A stretch of DNA of 64,000 bases. Origin: Apium graveolens (lineage: Eukaryota; Streptophyta; Magnoliopsida; Apiales; Apiaceae). Positions 46,611-58,689 of this stretch are shown in pieces (position 1 is the first letter of the stretch; the number at the start of each line of letters is the position of its first letter). The DNA is taken from NCBI RefSeq assembly GCF_009905375.1, contig NW_027418147.1:118204-182203 (forward strand). The letters are read 5' to 3'. Both the position numbers and the translations under genes were made by a program. The notes beneath the pieces are model-generated. The model was not told the DNA's origin and did not search any database. It was given only the letters and a program-made list of their open reading frames with translations.

Positions 46611-46618
46611 TAAAGGAG
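46611..46618 (+). pseudogene. CERK1/LYK-like 8-nt microexon (proposed)
   Basis: The eight bases TAAAGGAG lie between CTTTTTGCAG and GTCTAACC. Including them restores phase between exon ii and exon iii and gives FKSSKGGLSTGGIAG across the junctions. Without them the flanking exons are out of frame. The proposal rests on phase alone. Confidence 0.6.
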
Positions 46619-46729
46619 GTCTAACCCTTATGCTGGCTGATTTAATTTTGTTCATTTACTACATATGAGATTTAAGGTAGCATGGAGTCTTTATGATGTT
46701 TGAGCTAATGTTTGATTTTACGGAACCAG

Positions 46730-46873
46730 GGCTTTCCACCGGAGGCATAGCTGGCATTGCTGTAGTAGTAGCAGTAGGATTGCTGTTACTTGTAGGTTTT
46801 TTCGGATTTTACAGGAAGAAAAAAGCTGAAAAAATCAGACTCTCAACAGCAAGTGAAGATCCTTCTACCCATG
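46730..46873 (+). pseudogene. CERK1/LYK-like fragment, exon iii (transmembrane)
   Basis: Preceded by CCAG. Reads GLSTGGIAGIAVVVAVGLLL then LVGFFGFYRKKKAEK, a single hydrophobic membrane segment followed by a basic stop-transfer stretch, then a Ser/Thr-rich juxtamembrane start. Gly-Gly-x-x-A-G-I-A before the membrane segment is common in CERK1-type receptors. Ends in CCATG|GTATTC. The short frame from 46693 that overlaps it begins in intron sequence and is not the native start. Confidence 0.85.
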
Positions 46874-47023
46874 GTATTCTCAAGTTTTTTGTTCTCTTTT
46901 TTCCACTTGTGTTTGTCTATTAACATTAAATTACGGGTTACCAAATGGATGTGAATTCACCTAATATATAATATTATCTTAAAGAATTTAGAAAATGAAG
47001 ATTGTTAATGAACTGATTACCAG

Positions 47024-47095
47024 AAATAAAGAAGTTCTTAGGCACACATGGGCTCCATCCCCGTTATGTATCACCGGGTTCCCTTGATCACCATG
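47024..47095 (+). pseudogene. CERK1/LYK-like fragment, possible exon iv
   Basis: After ACCAG, open in phase with exon iii: EIKKFLGTHGLHPRYVSPGS then LDHHG, ending CCATG|GTATAT. Juxtamembrane regions vary in this family, so homology is inferred from position and phase. A short in-phase candidate exon (CT CCA GGT ... AAA G, about 47743-47766) may follow. Confidence 0.5.
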
Positions 47096-48244
47096 GTATA
47101 TTTCTCTATGAAAGAAACAACAGATCACTCTAGTGTCTTCCTTGAAAATGGAACACTTTGAGGAAGTAGATTCACATCAATCTCAATGTCTCTGCTCTCT
47201 AGTAACAAATAGGATGTAGTACATGATTGGGTATTTTCACTACATGGACGAGAGGTCTTGGAGACACTAGATGGCTTTGGTTGTGGAATGTATTCTTTTG
47301 CATCTGTTGGGGTTTACTAGTGGAGCGGTGCTGTGTTTATAAGATTTCTGAGGATCTTATGTTCTTTATTCTTCAAGTGGATTCCAAATTTAGTGATAAC
47401 TTAGTATAGTTCCATTGGATTAACATATGGTTAACTTTTAATTTTTGTTGCTAATTTGTGATTAAGTTTTCTATATATAAATTTGATGGTTTTCCGCATC
47501 TTAGACTTATATTTTTCACAAATCAAGTATTTTACCAACTCTCTTGACTAATCTTTTCATTTTACTCAATTCCTCTGTGTGTGTATTTGTTTAAGAGTAT
47601 TATTGAACTTCTTGCTGATTTTTTTTCATATCCAGTTATTTTCCTATGATGCAGATTTTTTATTGTATTTACATCCTTGTAAGTGCAATTGTCTAGTACT
47701 ATACAAATAGCTGTAGTCTAATTTACCTTCTTCTGACTGTAGCTCCAGGTGGAACTTTGCTTAAAGGTGAAGAGAACTCAGTTGGCTACTTTACCTAAAT
47801 AATAAGTATAATTCGTAACTTATGATTTTTTTTTAAGCTGGCAGCTAATATATTTTTTTAGGTCTTCTCTTGACATTTAGCAGTGTGATATATAAGTTTG
47901 CCCTGCTTGTTCCTTGTAAGTAGATTTAAAATCTATAGGGTCATGTTTAAGGGGTGCTGATCATTATATTGGAAATGTGTCATGTTCTATAATTATATAT
48001 CTATGTATAATGGTATAATTTATTTATAGATTTCTAAAATCTATATTCTATAGACAAGTGTGTTTATCTTGAGCTAGGGAAGGCTGCTAAGCTGGCTAAA
48101 GTGGGTATGATATTGTGTTCCACGCCTTGTTTCTGTGAAGTTGATATATTGGCAGATTTGCAATTGCAATTGAACTTTTTTGGTAGGCGTATTTATATAA
48201 TGGTAAATGAAATTTGTGAAACACTAGTAGTGTTATTTATGCAG

Positions 48245-48304
48245 AAAGCCGCAATTAAGAAGATGGATATGCAAGCTTCGAAAAAATTTCTTGTTGAATT
48301 AAAG
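48245..48304 (+). pseudogene. CERK1/LYK-like fragment, kinase exon
   Basis: After GCAG, reads KAAIKKMDMQASKKFLVELK and ends AAAG|GTGTC. This is the kinase N-lobe strand with the ATP-binding lysine (A-A-I-K-K-M) and the start of helix C; K-A-A-I-K-K-M-D-M-Q-A-S is very typical of CERK1-like kinases. The glycine-rich loop exon before it was not found. The kinase is truncated here and cannot be active. Confidence 0.88.
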
Positions 48305-48612
48305 GTGTCAAATAAGCTTAATTTCTTGTAATTATTTACATCTTGCTCTGATTTTTCACTATTAAATTGCAGTAGATAACAATTGCTATCACCCTCTTCA
48401 TCTTACTTGTTCTATAAAATTTGCTATTTAAACACTAAGATATAGTTCTTTTGACACCGCTATGAATTAATAGATTTCGAAATATGAGTTGCTTTCCTTC
48501 CACTAGATTACTCCCACTTTTCACTATAAGATCTGTTTTTAGCTTTAACACTTGACTGACATAGACTAATAATTAATACTTCATATTTCATGGGCGCAAA
48601 TTTGCATTATAG

Positions 48613-48819
48613 GAAGCTCATGAAATATTTGGAAATGTGGATGATCTATTAAAGCGTCGCAAGCAAGGATTGACAGAGATGAGTGGATTTGATGATCCAC
48701 CTGGAAGAAGAAATGAATTAAGGAATATAGGGGGATTTGACCCAACCATTCTCTCAGAGAAGTATATGACAGAGAAGGATGATAATATTCATAACATAGA
48801 TTTTCCGAAAAGGTTGCAG
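48613..48819 (+). pseudogene. SPT6-like fragment, exon 1
   Basis: 207 nt, 69 codons, no stop, between TTATAG and GT. Reads EAHEIFGNVDDLLKRRKQGL early and ILSEKYMTEKDDNIHNIDFP near the end; the E-A-x-E-I-F-G-x-V-D-x-L-L and L-S-E-K-Y-M-T-E-K-D-D motifs belong to plant SPT6-like transcription elongation factors. SPT6 is a nuclear histone chaperone that travels with RNA polymerase II and is normally a very large protein. This piece represents a small N-terminal section only. Confidence 0.9.
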
Positions 48820-48920
48820 GTAAATGTTGACTTGGGTATCTGGTTGTATTTTGTCATTTCTGGCAATTTTTTTTTGTTAACATCTATTCCTTGTACTTGG
48901 GTATCTTGATTTGCAATCAG

Positions 48921-49031
48921 CTTAGAAACATGATTCATTTGTATAGAAGAATTGTTGAAACTAGTGAGTTGCCCATAGTCAAAGAAGATGTGATAAGATT
49001 CTTGGATTTTATCCATATCCAAAAAGTAGAT
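48921..49031 (+). pseudogene. SPT6-like fragment, exon 2
   Basis: 111 nt, 37 codons, phase 0 on both sides, between ATCAG and GT. The second half, KEDVIRFLDFIHIQKVD, matches the SPT6 pattern I-x-x-F-L-x-x-x-H-V-Q-K-x-D that leads into the next exon. The first half (LRNMIHLYRRIVETSELP) is less typical. No stop codon. Confidence 0.85.
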
Positions 49032-49115
49032 GTAAGTTATATCTTCTATAATAATTTTGATTATTTTCTTGAACTTTATATCCACTAACAAATCTGTTAT
49101 ATAATCTTGCTATAG

Positions 49116-49238
49116 GTCTCTTTTATTGCTATGTACAGAAAGGATGAATGCCCGAGTCTGTTTAAGGATCCAGAGCAGCTTGAAGCTGACGGGCTTCAAA
49201 ATAGCTATGACAAAAAACCAGCATTAATGTGGCACAAG
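49116..49238 (+). pseudogene. SPT6-like fragment, exon 3
   Basis: 123 nt, 41 codons, phase 0, between TATAG and GT. Reads VSFIAMYRKDECPSLFKDPE, then ALMWHK; I-P-F-I-A-M-Y-R-K-E-x-C and L-x-W-H-K are conserved in SPT6-like proteins. The three exons together form an uninterrupted 147-codon frame if spliced. Sequence after 49238 no longer resembles SPT6. Confidence 0.9.
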
Positions 49239-49499
49239 GTACAGGGATTTAGTTATAAATTATGTGTCACACTTCATATTTAATAAAATTGGTTATTGTA
49301 TACGAAATGCATGATAATATGAAGGCAATTAAAGTATGTGAAAGGCAATTATAATTGTATTTGATTATATGTCAGTATATGTCATTCTACAGGTAGTTGT
49401 CCGAACTTTCTGTTTTATTGCTCTTCTTTACGGTTGGAACAGTCATATATAATTTAGTCATATACATTCCATACTCTGAGTTTTGGTTGATTGACAAAT

Positions 49500-49617
49500 T
49501 GCAGCTTTTTGGTGGGAGTGCATTGACGTTGCAATCTGGAGCTCCGTTGTTGGATTCACTGCCTATGTAGCCAAAAATCCAGAATCTGGTGATATAGTAT
49601 GTTTGCAAACAGTATGC
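49500..49617 (+). other. Possible third captured fragment (unknown)
   Basis: After TTGCAG at 49499-49504 a GC-richer stretch reads FWWECIDVAIWSSVVGFTAY in one frame. The frame stays open through VAKNPES and a GT follows. No family is recognised; it may be another captured exon or chance. Confidence 0.25.
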
Positions 49618-49849
49618 TACATAAATATGTGTAGTACTTGATGTTTGGACTAGAGAAAGTGTTGTGCTTGATATTTGGATATTGTTATTTGATATATAAA
49701 GAATTGGTATTATGCAGTAATTGGTTTTGTTAGTTTATTGGTTTGGCAAATTTTTGGCATCTACATTTATAAAATATACATTAATGAAACAGGTAATCAG
49801 ACATCATTATAATGGAAAATGATTTTAATTTAACACTTTAACAACTGTT

Positions 49850-50365
49850 ATAAAATAAAAAACTGATGTCTATCAAAACTTAATACATCAGTTTTAGTGG
49901 AACATTGACATCAGTAATATCGAATAAAACTGATGTTAAATACTACAATAAAAAAAATCTTAAAATAGAAAACCGATGTAATTAAGCTTTATAGACATCG
50001 GTTTTTCATCAATAGATATCGGTTTGAAATAAAGAACCGATGTCAAAAGTTATGTTTACATCAGTTTATCTTGAAAACCGTTGTTATTGGTATTAGTAAC
50101 ATCAGTTTAATGGGTAAATGAAAATATTTTACTTATCTCACATATGTTTAAATTGATAAAAATATCATATTATGATAATATATTAAGATTAGATATGCAT
50201 TAGAAATTTAACATATTTAAAAACTGATGTTATTTGTCTTCTTTAACATCAGTTTAAAATCGATGTTAAATGGGGGGTCTTTAACATCACCCACGAAGAC
50301 ATTGGATTTTTTTGTTCATAGACATCGGTATTTAGCCGATGTCTATTCTACTTTTTCTAGTAGTG
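49850..50365. repeat. CACTA right subterminal repeat region
   Basis: At least a dozen direct and inverted copies of an AAACCGATGT / ACATCAGTTT motif, ending in the terminal inverted repeat. Confidence 0.85.
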
Positions 50366-50552
50366 TATAAATGCTTGTGGCAAGAATCCATTTCGAGGAT
50401 AAAAAAATTCAAAAGTTTTAAAGTTCTATTATATGATATAATGATAGAACTAATTGTTGGGTCCTATGTAACTTAAGTATTTAAATTCTTTTATTCTAAT
50501 TTCTTTAAAAAAATATGAATTAGGATAGTTTATTCTATTCACTACAAGAAAT

Positions 50553-52200
50553 ATGACCGAACCTTTTTACAAGATAAAACGACTAACTTTTATACATAAT
50601 GAACTTATCAAGTGCTTCATCCTTATATCTAAGCAAATAAAAATAATAGTATCTACTACAATCATCAATAAAGGTAATAAAATATCATTTATTATCTTTA
50701 TTAAACAAGTCATTAAATTCACATGTCAGTATGGACTAAATCCAAAATTTCAAAATCCCTTACAACATTATGAAATGGTTTTCTTATTGATTTTAGAAGA
50801 GACAAATATTGGACACCTAGATTTGTTACTAATTGCATGCTCTAGAATCAACTCTAAATTTATCATATTCATTAGAGAACCAAAAATTAAATGACCAAGA
50901 TGAGAGTGCCAAAAATTAGACGATTCAACGTAATTAATAGAAGAAACAACAATTTCATTAACCAAACCTTTAATCACAGGCTCAACATTAATAAAAAATA
51001 AAACATCCAAAAAATAACCTTTGCCCAAGATTACACCAGTTTGAGTGATAACTACTTTATTACACTTCAAAAAAGTTCAAAATCATCCTTAATAAATAAG
51101 ATCCACTAACAATATTTTTACGAATGTTAGGAATATGATTCACTCTAATCAGGGATAGAACACGCCTACAACACTAGCATTCCCCATAGTCACTGTCCTT
51201 TTATGAGCCAGTTGATAAGATACAAATAGAGTTTTATCAGCACAAATGGGCACATTAGCTGCAGTATCAATCAACCACTCTTTAGGAAGATAAATAAATA
51301 ATATTATAGGTGTATTGGTAATATACCCTTCATTGATTACAAAAGCATGTGCTTCACCAATAACCATATTAGCTATAGGCACAACAATGGTTGAAGTCCC
51401 AATCAAGGTATTTGCCTGAGCCACTACATCAGATTTTCTTAGAATAATCTTTACTCCAATGACCTATCTGTCAACAAGACTAACATGGTTTGTTTATCTT
51501 TGGTTTTAGCCTTGTTCTTTTCATTGTCTGAGTTACTGTTACTTTTCTTACTAGCTAGCTTTCATTTCTGATCAGTTGTCACGATGTTTATCTTCACACT
51601 CCCACTTATAACCGGCATCAAATAACCCTGTTTAGACTTGTGCTGCTCTTGCATACAAATATCAAACATCAGACTAGTCCAAGTAATATATCTCTTCTAT
51701 TTTATCATGAAAAGAGAGAACCCTTCCCAAGACTTCAGAATTTTTTTAATCATATAAATCACCTAAAACTTTTTAGGAAGATCCACACCGAACTCCTTTA
51801 AAGTATGTATAATCTTCTAAAATTTGTTCACCTGTTCAGTCATGGACTTAGAGTCTATAAGCTTCAAGTCAAGGAACTTAGACACGTGATACCTTTTTGA
51901 CCTCGCGAGACAATATTATGTGTCCAATCAAGCATCTTTCGCAAAACCTTAGCATTATAGGCCTTTGATAAATAAACATGAATAGAGTGTAAGCTAAGGC
52001 TGCAAGAATTGTGCCCTTGCCATTCTATCTTCTTTGTGCACATAACATAAGCTGTTATAGTCTCGGCTTTATCTTTATTAATAACATGTAGATTATACTG
52101 CATCACCAACCCTAGACCCTTGACCGTTAACAACGGTTTCATCTTTTTCTAACAACGAGAAAAACCAGAACCCCCATCGAACTTGCTAGACATACCCGAA
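50553..52200 (-). pseudogene. Copia gag-protease-integrase remnant, minus strand
   Basis: Read on the minus strand from 52200 down: a gag start (SSKFDGGSGFS, then KKMKPLL), scattered gag pieces (DSKSMTEQVNKF near 51850), a protease-like site (EWLIDTAANVPICADKTLF, about 51270), a pre-integrase region (SNFWHSHLGHLIFGSLM, about 50900), and the start of the integrase core (FITFIDDCSRYYYFYLL, about 50650). The order fits plant Ty1/copia. Many stops and shifts break it, and it is cut off before the rest of integrase, RT and RNase H. It differs from the copia at 16747-22010 in both sequence and decay. Confidence 0.88.
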
Positions 52201-53745
52201 AGATTAATAGGCCGTGGAAATCGTTAAGTGGCCCAATTAATGGTGGGTATAGTACCATCAAAAGGTTAACCACGAGAAGTAAAGACAATTTCATTCACCA
52301 TCTTGAATGACGTAATTGGGTAATTATATTCGATATAAATCACAATTTAAGAATAGGTAATCAAAATCAATTAACAAAATAAATCACGAAGGTCAAATGA
52401 ATTCGATATTCAAAAATTGCAATACTTAACAATAATAAGAAATAAAGTTTATCTATATTATAGGTTTAATATTAGATAATAATATTGTAAAAGACGCGAT
52501 AGAAATAAGTTTATGATGTGCTGGGCTACCGTAAATTAACTTCTAGGTTAATGCAGCAATAGAAAAATCCATCACAGGACGACAAAGTTCAAAAATGATG
52601 ACACCTCAATTCATCCGAAAATCTATGTATATGTTTTATATTTGGAAGAGAGAAAAAAGGAGGCTAGCAAGGATTCTTGTCCTTTCCCTTCATCCTTTTA
52701 TTTTATATCAAAGAACATATATATAGTATAATTTAAAAATAAATATTTTGAAGCCTAATTAATATTATTTACATAAGAATAATCCTTACTCTTATTTAGA
52801 TAATAATATAAATATATCTATATGTCTACTCATATCAATTCCTTGACTATGGACACTCAGGGCCTTCAGATCGCAACTGAATATGTCAAGGCCTTGACTC
52901 TGTCACTCAATGCCTTTAGATCGTTCCTATCAGGGTCTTGATTTTGTCACTCAAGGCCTTTATAATGCTTCTTTTTTGTGTCAATGATTTGATGTAGCAT
53001 TTCAAGCCATTGATACGTAACACATATACTCCACATAAAGAAACATCATGGCACTTATTTTTCTATGAATTACACTAAGAAAATTACTTATATCCATATC
53101 CAATTTTTTTGAAAATTATGTAAGGAACTTACGATATTAAAACTCCAAACTTTCAAGTTTTTGACACATGTAAGCGAAGGTCAAACACATTTAATTAAGA
53201 ACTTACATTTTTGGTTGTCGAGCCGAGACAACAAATTAATGTTTTTATAAAGATGCACGGAGGAGCTCAACAAGTAGGTTTTGATGGATAACATTTATGA
53301 CATGTGGTACGTGATTTTAGGAAGAACAACTTGGGTGTTAATTATGCTCAAATGATATTGGATTTGTTGTATCCCTTAATAGAAGAAAGTGGCGGGAATT
53401 TTTCATTAGAATTTTACTTAATGAAAAACATAGATTGAAGGGTCTTATAATGGTTGATCCTCGCTCTTTGATAGCCTAAGAAGTTTCAGGGACGTGTTTG
53501 ATTTTGATCCTACATATCCAACCAATAGGTATGCTATAGCGTTTGTGCAATTCACCCCGGTGAACCATCACTACCAATAATTAATTTCGAATTTGCACTC
53601 ATGTCGGATCAATTGAAGATAAGTTCTGAGTGAGTTTTTAGGTACTTGGCTAGAGGTCGTGGAAGGCGAAGAACCCTGGGCTACCATTTACGATAAAGAG
53701 CAAGCCATTACCCGGACAATTTAATCTCAACTCCCCAATATTATA
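52201..53745 (-). mobile_element. Copia leader region, diverged relative of copies A and B
   Basis: Related throughout to 4900-6486 and 58780-60336, with many differences. Shared landmarks include the TTTGGNAGAGAGAAAAA stretch, the CAAGGCCTTGAC motifs near 52880 and CGTGATTTTAGGAAG near 53305. Weak similarity seems to continue past 53745 to the sequence after 27201. LTR ends and PBS could not be fixed. Confidence 0.6.
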
Positions 53746-54089
53746 TATTTGTTGTGTACTTGACACATTAGTAACAAATATCAGGGAAATCTTTGAATGT
53801 ATTATTTCAAGCATGCCAAAGGTAAATGTGATTTCAAAAATATATCATTCATTGACAAGATATGTGGTTGGAGATATGTGAAAAATATTAATTTGGAAGT
53901 ACAATATATATCTATAATATGATGTATATATATCCGCATTTTTATTCAAACTAGTAAAGTATTGACTTGAAAAATTCTAAGTATAAAAATATATACTTTA
54001 TATTTAATCATAACTATCACAAATTGGAATGGTAATTTTTCGTTATTACTAGATATTATGTTATATATATAAAATGCAAACCATATATA
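53746..54089. other. AT-rich spacer before copy B
   Basis: No gene seen. The first part weakly matches 27230-27340 (ATTAGTAACAAA, ATTCATTGAC); the rest is simple AT-rich DNA up to the point where copy B begins. Confidence 0.5.
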
Positions 54090-54784
54090 ATACTTATTGG
54101 AATCATATTCTTTGTCCTAAATTATTTCCATTTCTTTGACTTGGGTTTGCTCATCACAAACTATTCAACTAATTGAATTTTTATATATATTTGATCCTAT
54201 GTATTAATTAATTATCAACCACTAGCTTATGAAGTAATAATTATATTTCAAAATTAAATAATTTAATCTCACACCTATATTTTACATAAAAGTAGAATGT
54301 TGAGTTTTTTATGTAGCAAAAGAGTTTTTGAATTTTGACTACACTCATTTTGGTAATTAAAATAAAACATTAACATATGGTCAATGCCTAACTCACAAAT
54401 TGTACCAAAGAATTAAAGCACTTAATAAAAGTACAAATTTCACCAAAGAATTGTAGCACCTAATAAAGTCATTTCTTACTTCAAAAACAAATGAACTCAT
54501 ATTCTTGAAGTGAGTGACTATGAAAGGGATTTTTGCATACTTGTATTCAGTTTTCATCATTAAAACATATGCGTTGTTATGTTTCCATGTGATGTCTGTG
54601 TAAAATATGCAATAAAAATGATTCAACATGAAATATGAAAATTAGAATATCGACCAAAGAATATCTTTTGAATATAGTATAAACAACCAAAAGCCAGAAA
54701 AAGTTTGAAATACTCCCAACAATATACTATTTACAAACAACTTCAACAATAAAAGCTACTAAATTCTTAAGAAGCTGGTCACTT

Positions 54785-57110
54785 GTGTGGTCAACATGGT
54801 AAATTGGCAAAAGTTGGGCCATCAGATGGTAACTTGTGAAATAAAAGTAGCTAAAATGTTAGTAAGTTATCTTATGTGGTTATGTGTCTTGGCGTTGCTC
54901 ACACTTGCCTCAATACAGTCATGCAATTTTGTGGGGCCAAAATTTAAAAACTAAAAAAGTCATAAATGAGCGATTTTAGGTCAATTTTGAAAATTATAAA
55001 AGACTAACTCATTATTTACCACTTGACTAGTTCGAACAAAGCAAATATGTAGGAAATGGTTTATTTTCAACCAAAATTGGTCATAGCCCACTTATTTTGT
55101 CACTCAAAAATCAGTATTTTTCCCTTAATATATTATATCACAAGGGTTACAATACCTCCTTAGAAACTCTTTTATGTTATTACTCTCATTTCCCCACGAG
55201 CTATTGAATTTAATAAGATCAGATTGCACCCAAAGGTAAAGGGTAAAATTTATGAATTATTCATCAATTTGTAATTTACTAGTGAAGTCACATGAAAGAA
55301 AATTAACAAAAATATATTAAGCAACAAAAAAGGAGGGGTGGAAGACATTAGGAAAATGTCACAAAAGAAGAACACACTGCATTAGTTTTGATGACTTTCT
55401 CCAACTACTCTTTATTTATGGGATGAGTGTTTGTCGTCTTGGAAATTTTAATAACAAAGATGAAACTCATTTGAAAATCATGAGAGCAAACAGCCTCAAC
55501 CTATGGGAATTGCTATAGAATTTTGTTTGCTAAATTATATGTAATTTCTTCATATGTGTAGTAGGAAGCCTTAGACTTAACTTAGGATGTGTTTGGAATA
55601 TTAGTGGCATAAAAGACAAAATTTTTTTATTAAAGAACTAAAATATTTTTTTTATTAAAGAACTGAAAGATTTATTGACCTTTTGACACTTAAAGTATTA
55701 ATATTTTACCCATAAATCCTAAGGTATGTAGTCTGGGTTGGTATTAGTTGCACACGTGGCAGTAGTCTGGGTTAGTCGACGTAAATTTGACTAAAATTAG
55801 TAAATAACGAGTAGGGAATCTGACCGTCAACGGTATCGAGTCGTTATTTTTTAATACCGAACAAGTTGGGCCTTATAACAATCAAAATTGCGGTCGTTAA
55901 AGGCCCTGTTTTCACAAAAAATCTCATGTTCTTGTATGATGGTGAAAGATGGTATATACGAGATCATAGATGGTATATACGAGATCATAGGAGACAAGAT
56001 GCCGAAGTTATTGATGTTGTACGGGTTAGATGATAACTTTCCAATGGATGATATGTTTAACCACGCTGATTCAAGAGGAAATATTATAGATTTTAATAAA
56101 TAATGTGTTATAACAATATCAATTTTTGATCTACAAACTTTGTTGCACTTTTGATCAAGTTTTTACTTAAGTGCGACCAAGTAATTGTAGAGAAATCACT
56201 TGTACAAAATCACAGGCTGAAGGCTCACATTAGTTTTCTTGAGGGAAGAGTTCACGAGAGTGAAGTGATCTCTGACTTGTATCGTTATATCCATAACCTC
56301 ACATATGAGTCTCATCTCCGAAAGATTGAATATCTCCCTTTTCTTCCTAACAACTCTAACTCTATCTCAAGTAGAATGACTCAATATATCGTCATTTGAG
56401 TTTACGAGAACTACTATTGTTAGATTAAGAATCATATTTAAATACTTTTATGGAATCAACTCTTATCTTCGTTAGTGGATTTAGTCTTTTACCTTTGTAC
56501 TTTTATTTAGATCGATAATTTTTGGTAAGTCCCCACTCCCACTACTTGAGTTAATTTCTAATTACCATTACTTTTTAACACGACTCCCAATTGTTTATAG
56601 GCAATTCTTCTTTGCTATTGATATCATCTTAAATATTATTGCTAAAGGTGAAAGGCAACACCAAGCTCTATTGCCGTAGGCCGTGGCATGTGACACATAA
56701 CACACAATACCTTTTTAATACCCAAAAATTATTTTATTATACCAATATTCAAACACTACTTGTTCATATGCATCATAGGTTGGTGTTTCATAGTATTTGA
56801 AGCCAAATCAGCACATGTTCCGACAAGGTGACTCTAGGTTAATAGGCGGGCTCATATTTTTGCCATATGAGCAGTATAACCCATATTTTGTTTACATCAA
56901 CAGTGGGGCACTTTGATGTCATACTAACAATTGTGCTCACAATGTACTATATGAGATTTTCCCATAGATATTTATGTCAATAAATTGTTTATTATGTGGT
57001 TTTATATAATTTATGTGAATTAGTGAATAAATATTAAAATTTAATTCATTCCACTTTGACGAGTCAAATATTCTGAATTATTTAAGGAAAGAAAATCGAG
57101 AGGAAAGTAT
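54785..57110. repeat. R repeat, copy c
   Basis: Counterpart of 722-3240 within copy B, with several more small deletions, among them loss of part of the 1310-1490 segment near 55355. Confidence 0.8.
56151..56399 (+). pseudogene. Recurrent ORF fragment in the R repeat, copy 3
   Basis: An 82-codon frame with LLKCDQVIVEKSLVQNHRLK and ISFLEGRVHESEVISDLYR. Compared with 2310-2517 it is extended at its start because a preceding stop is avoided. The stretch at 55888-56103 upstream reads LYGLDDNFPMDDMFNHADSR in another frame. Product unknown. Confidence 0.4.
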
Positions 57111-58199
57111 AAATGTAGTAAAAATAAAAAGAGTTCTATGTGTTTATGTGATTAGTCGAGTTAAAATATTCAAATTTGGCCGACCATTAAATTATTTTCT
57201 GATTGTTAATTAAGAAGAATAATTATATAAATAGAGATTAAATAAAAATTTTGTGGATATGAGATTTTCCAAGCTTGAGAAGGTGAATATATGTTATCCT
57301 AATCATATGTGATTGATTTTGTGGTTAGCGGATTTTTTTAATATTTTTAAATGAATTATAGTTTAAAAAATAGCGTCTATTTGGTCATAAAATATTTATA
57401 TAAAATCAGCAGAGTATATTCAAATCTCAAAACTTGTTTTATTATCTCTAGTATAGTTCTAGAGACTTTTGAAAAATGATTGTTAGATTTATTATAATGA
57501 CCAAGTATTTTAAAATGATCTTTAAAGGATTATTTTTCTTTTGCGAGCTAACTTGCAAAATTCGTAGTAAATAAACCGCTCAAAAATTGTAAGGCCCGAG
57601 AAATTTTAAGTAAGTAACTCTTTTATCGCGATTTATGATTTAACGTAAGTGTGTGAATTAATTTAATTATGATTAAATTTTTAGAATCGCAAGTGTGAAC
57701 ATCGCAAGTGTGAACATCGATTAGTTTATTAGAGTATTATTGATTAATTAATTCCCAATGATATTTAATATATACTTATTGGGTCGTTAAATATTTTGTA
57801 GGGATTTAAATAGGTATGAGATTATTAAGTTGGGAAACTATTTAAATAATTATTTATTTTCTGAAAAATAAAGAATGCATTATTATTCTATAATTATAAC
57901 CGAGTGTATTGAAGAATTTAAAAGTTCTTATAATCATGTTATTTTTATTTTATAATGATATTTTTTATGGGGAAAATAATTGTGAGTGTAGCTATCTATT
58001 TAGCTAAAATAAGTGTTAGCTTTGGAATCCTAATATTGCATTAATAAATTTCTTGAATATCCTAAGATTTGTGCTCTAGTAATTATTCTTTAATTAATTT
58101 TTATTTATTTAGTAATATGATAAAAAAACTCGAATTGCGATTATTTCGAGTACAAATTTTATTTATATTTTTTTCTATTTAAGAAATTGTATGGGTGCC

Positions 58200-58330
58200 A
58201 ATATTATCATTATTATTATTATTATTATTATTATATTATTATTATATTATATTATTATATTATCATCATCATATTATATATATATATTAATTATTATTAT
58301 TATTATCATCATTATATATTATTTCTTCTA
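58200..58330. repeat. ATT/TA microsatellite in copy B
   Basis: Counterpart of 4320-4450 with different unit numbers and order. Confidence 0.88.
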
Positions 58331-58689
58331 TCCTATTATTGTTAGTAAATTTAGAAAGAATGATAACTAAATATTAGAATATATATAAATTGTACTTCCT
58401 AGACAATTCTAGAAATTAGTGGATATTTATCTCGTTATTGTTAACCATGGTTAAATATTTATTTATAAGTAATTTTAAAGGAGTAATCTCTATATATTTA
58501 CCAAAATCCCTTCCTTTTTTCCCCAAATTCATTTACACTAACACTCACAATCCAAGAAAGTGAAAACTTTAATTTGGATAAAAGGTTTAGTAGGAGGATC
58601 AAAGAAAGTTTTGGGGTATTTGGATAAGGAATTTTTTGGTGGTTAAGAAATCTAATTAAATCAAGATCAACAACATGTGGGTTATATTA

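Larger units (their letters stand above)
45602..50365. mobile_element. Non-autonomous CACTA transposon with captured gene fragments
   Basis: A 4764-bp element with terminal inverted repeats that match perfectly over 28 bases and begin CACTACTAGAAAAAGTAGAA, and a 3-bp TAT target duplication. Subterminal regions (45602-45720 and about 49850-50365) carry many copies of ACATCGGTTT / ACCGATGTC in both directions, typical of binding sites for a CACTA accessory protein. No transposase is encoded, so it would move only with help from an autonomous relative. The interior holds exons resembling a LysM receptor kinase (CERK1/LYK) and then exons resembling SPT6, both reading left to right. Confidence 0.95.

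Noticed and set aside
50540..50551. CACTACAAGAAA, like the end of another CACTA element
   Set aside because: No matching inverted end was found, and the sequence lies at the edge of the copia integrase remnant; chance cannot be excluded.
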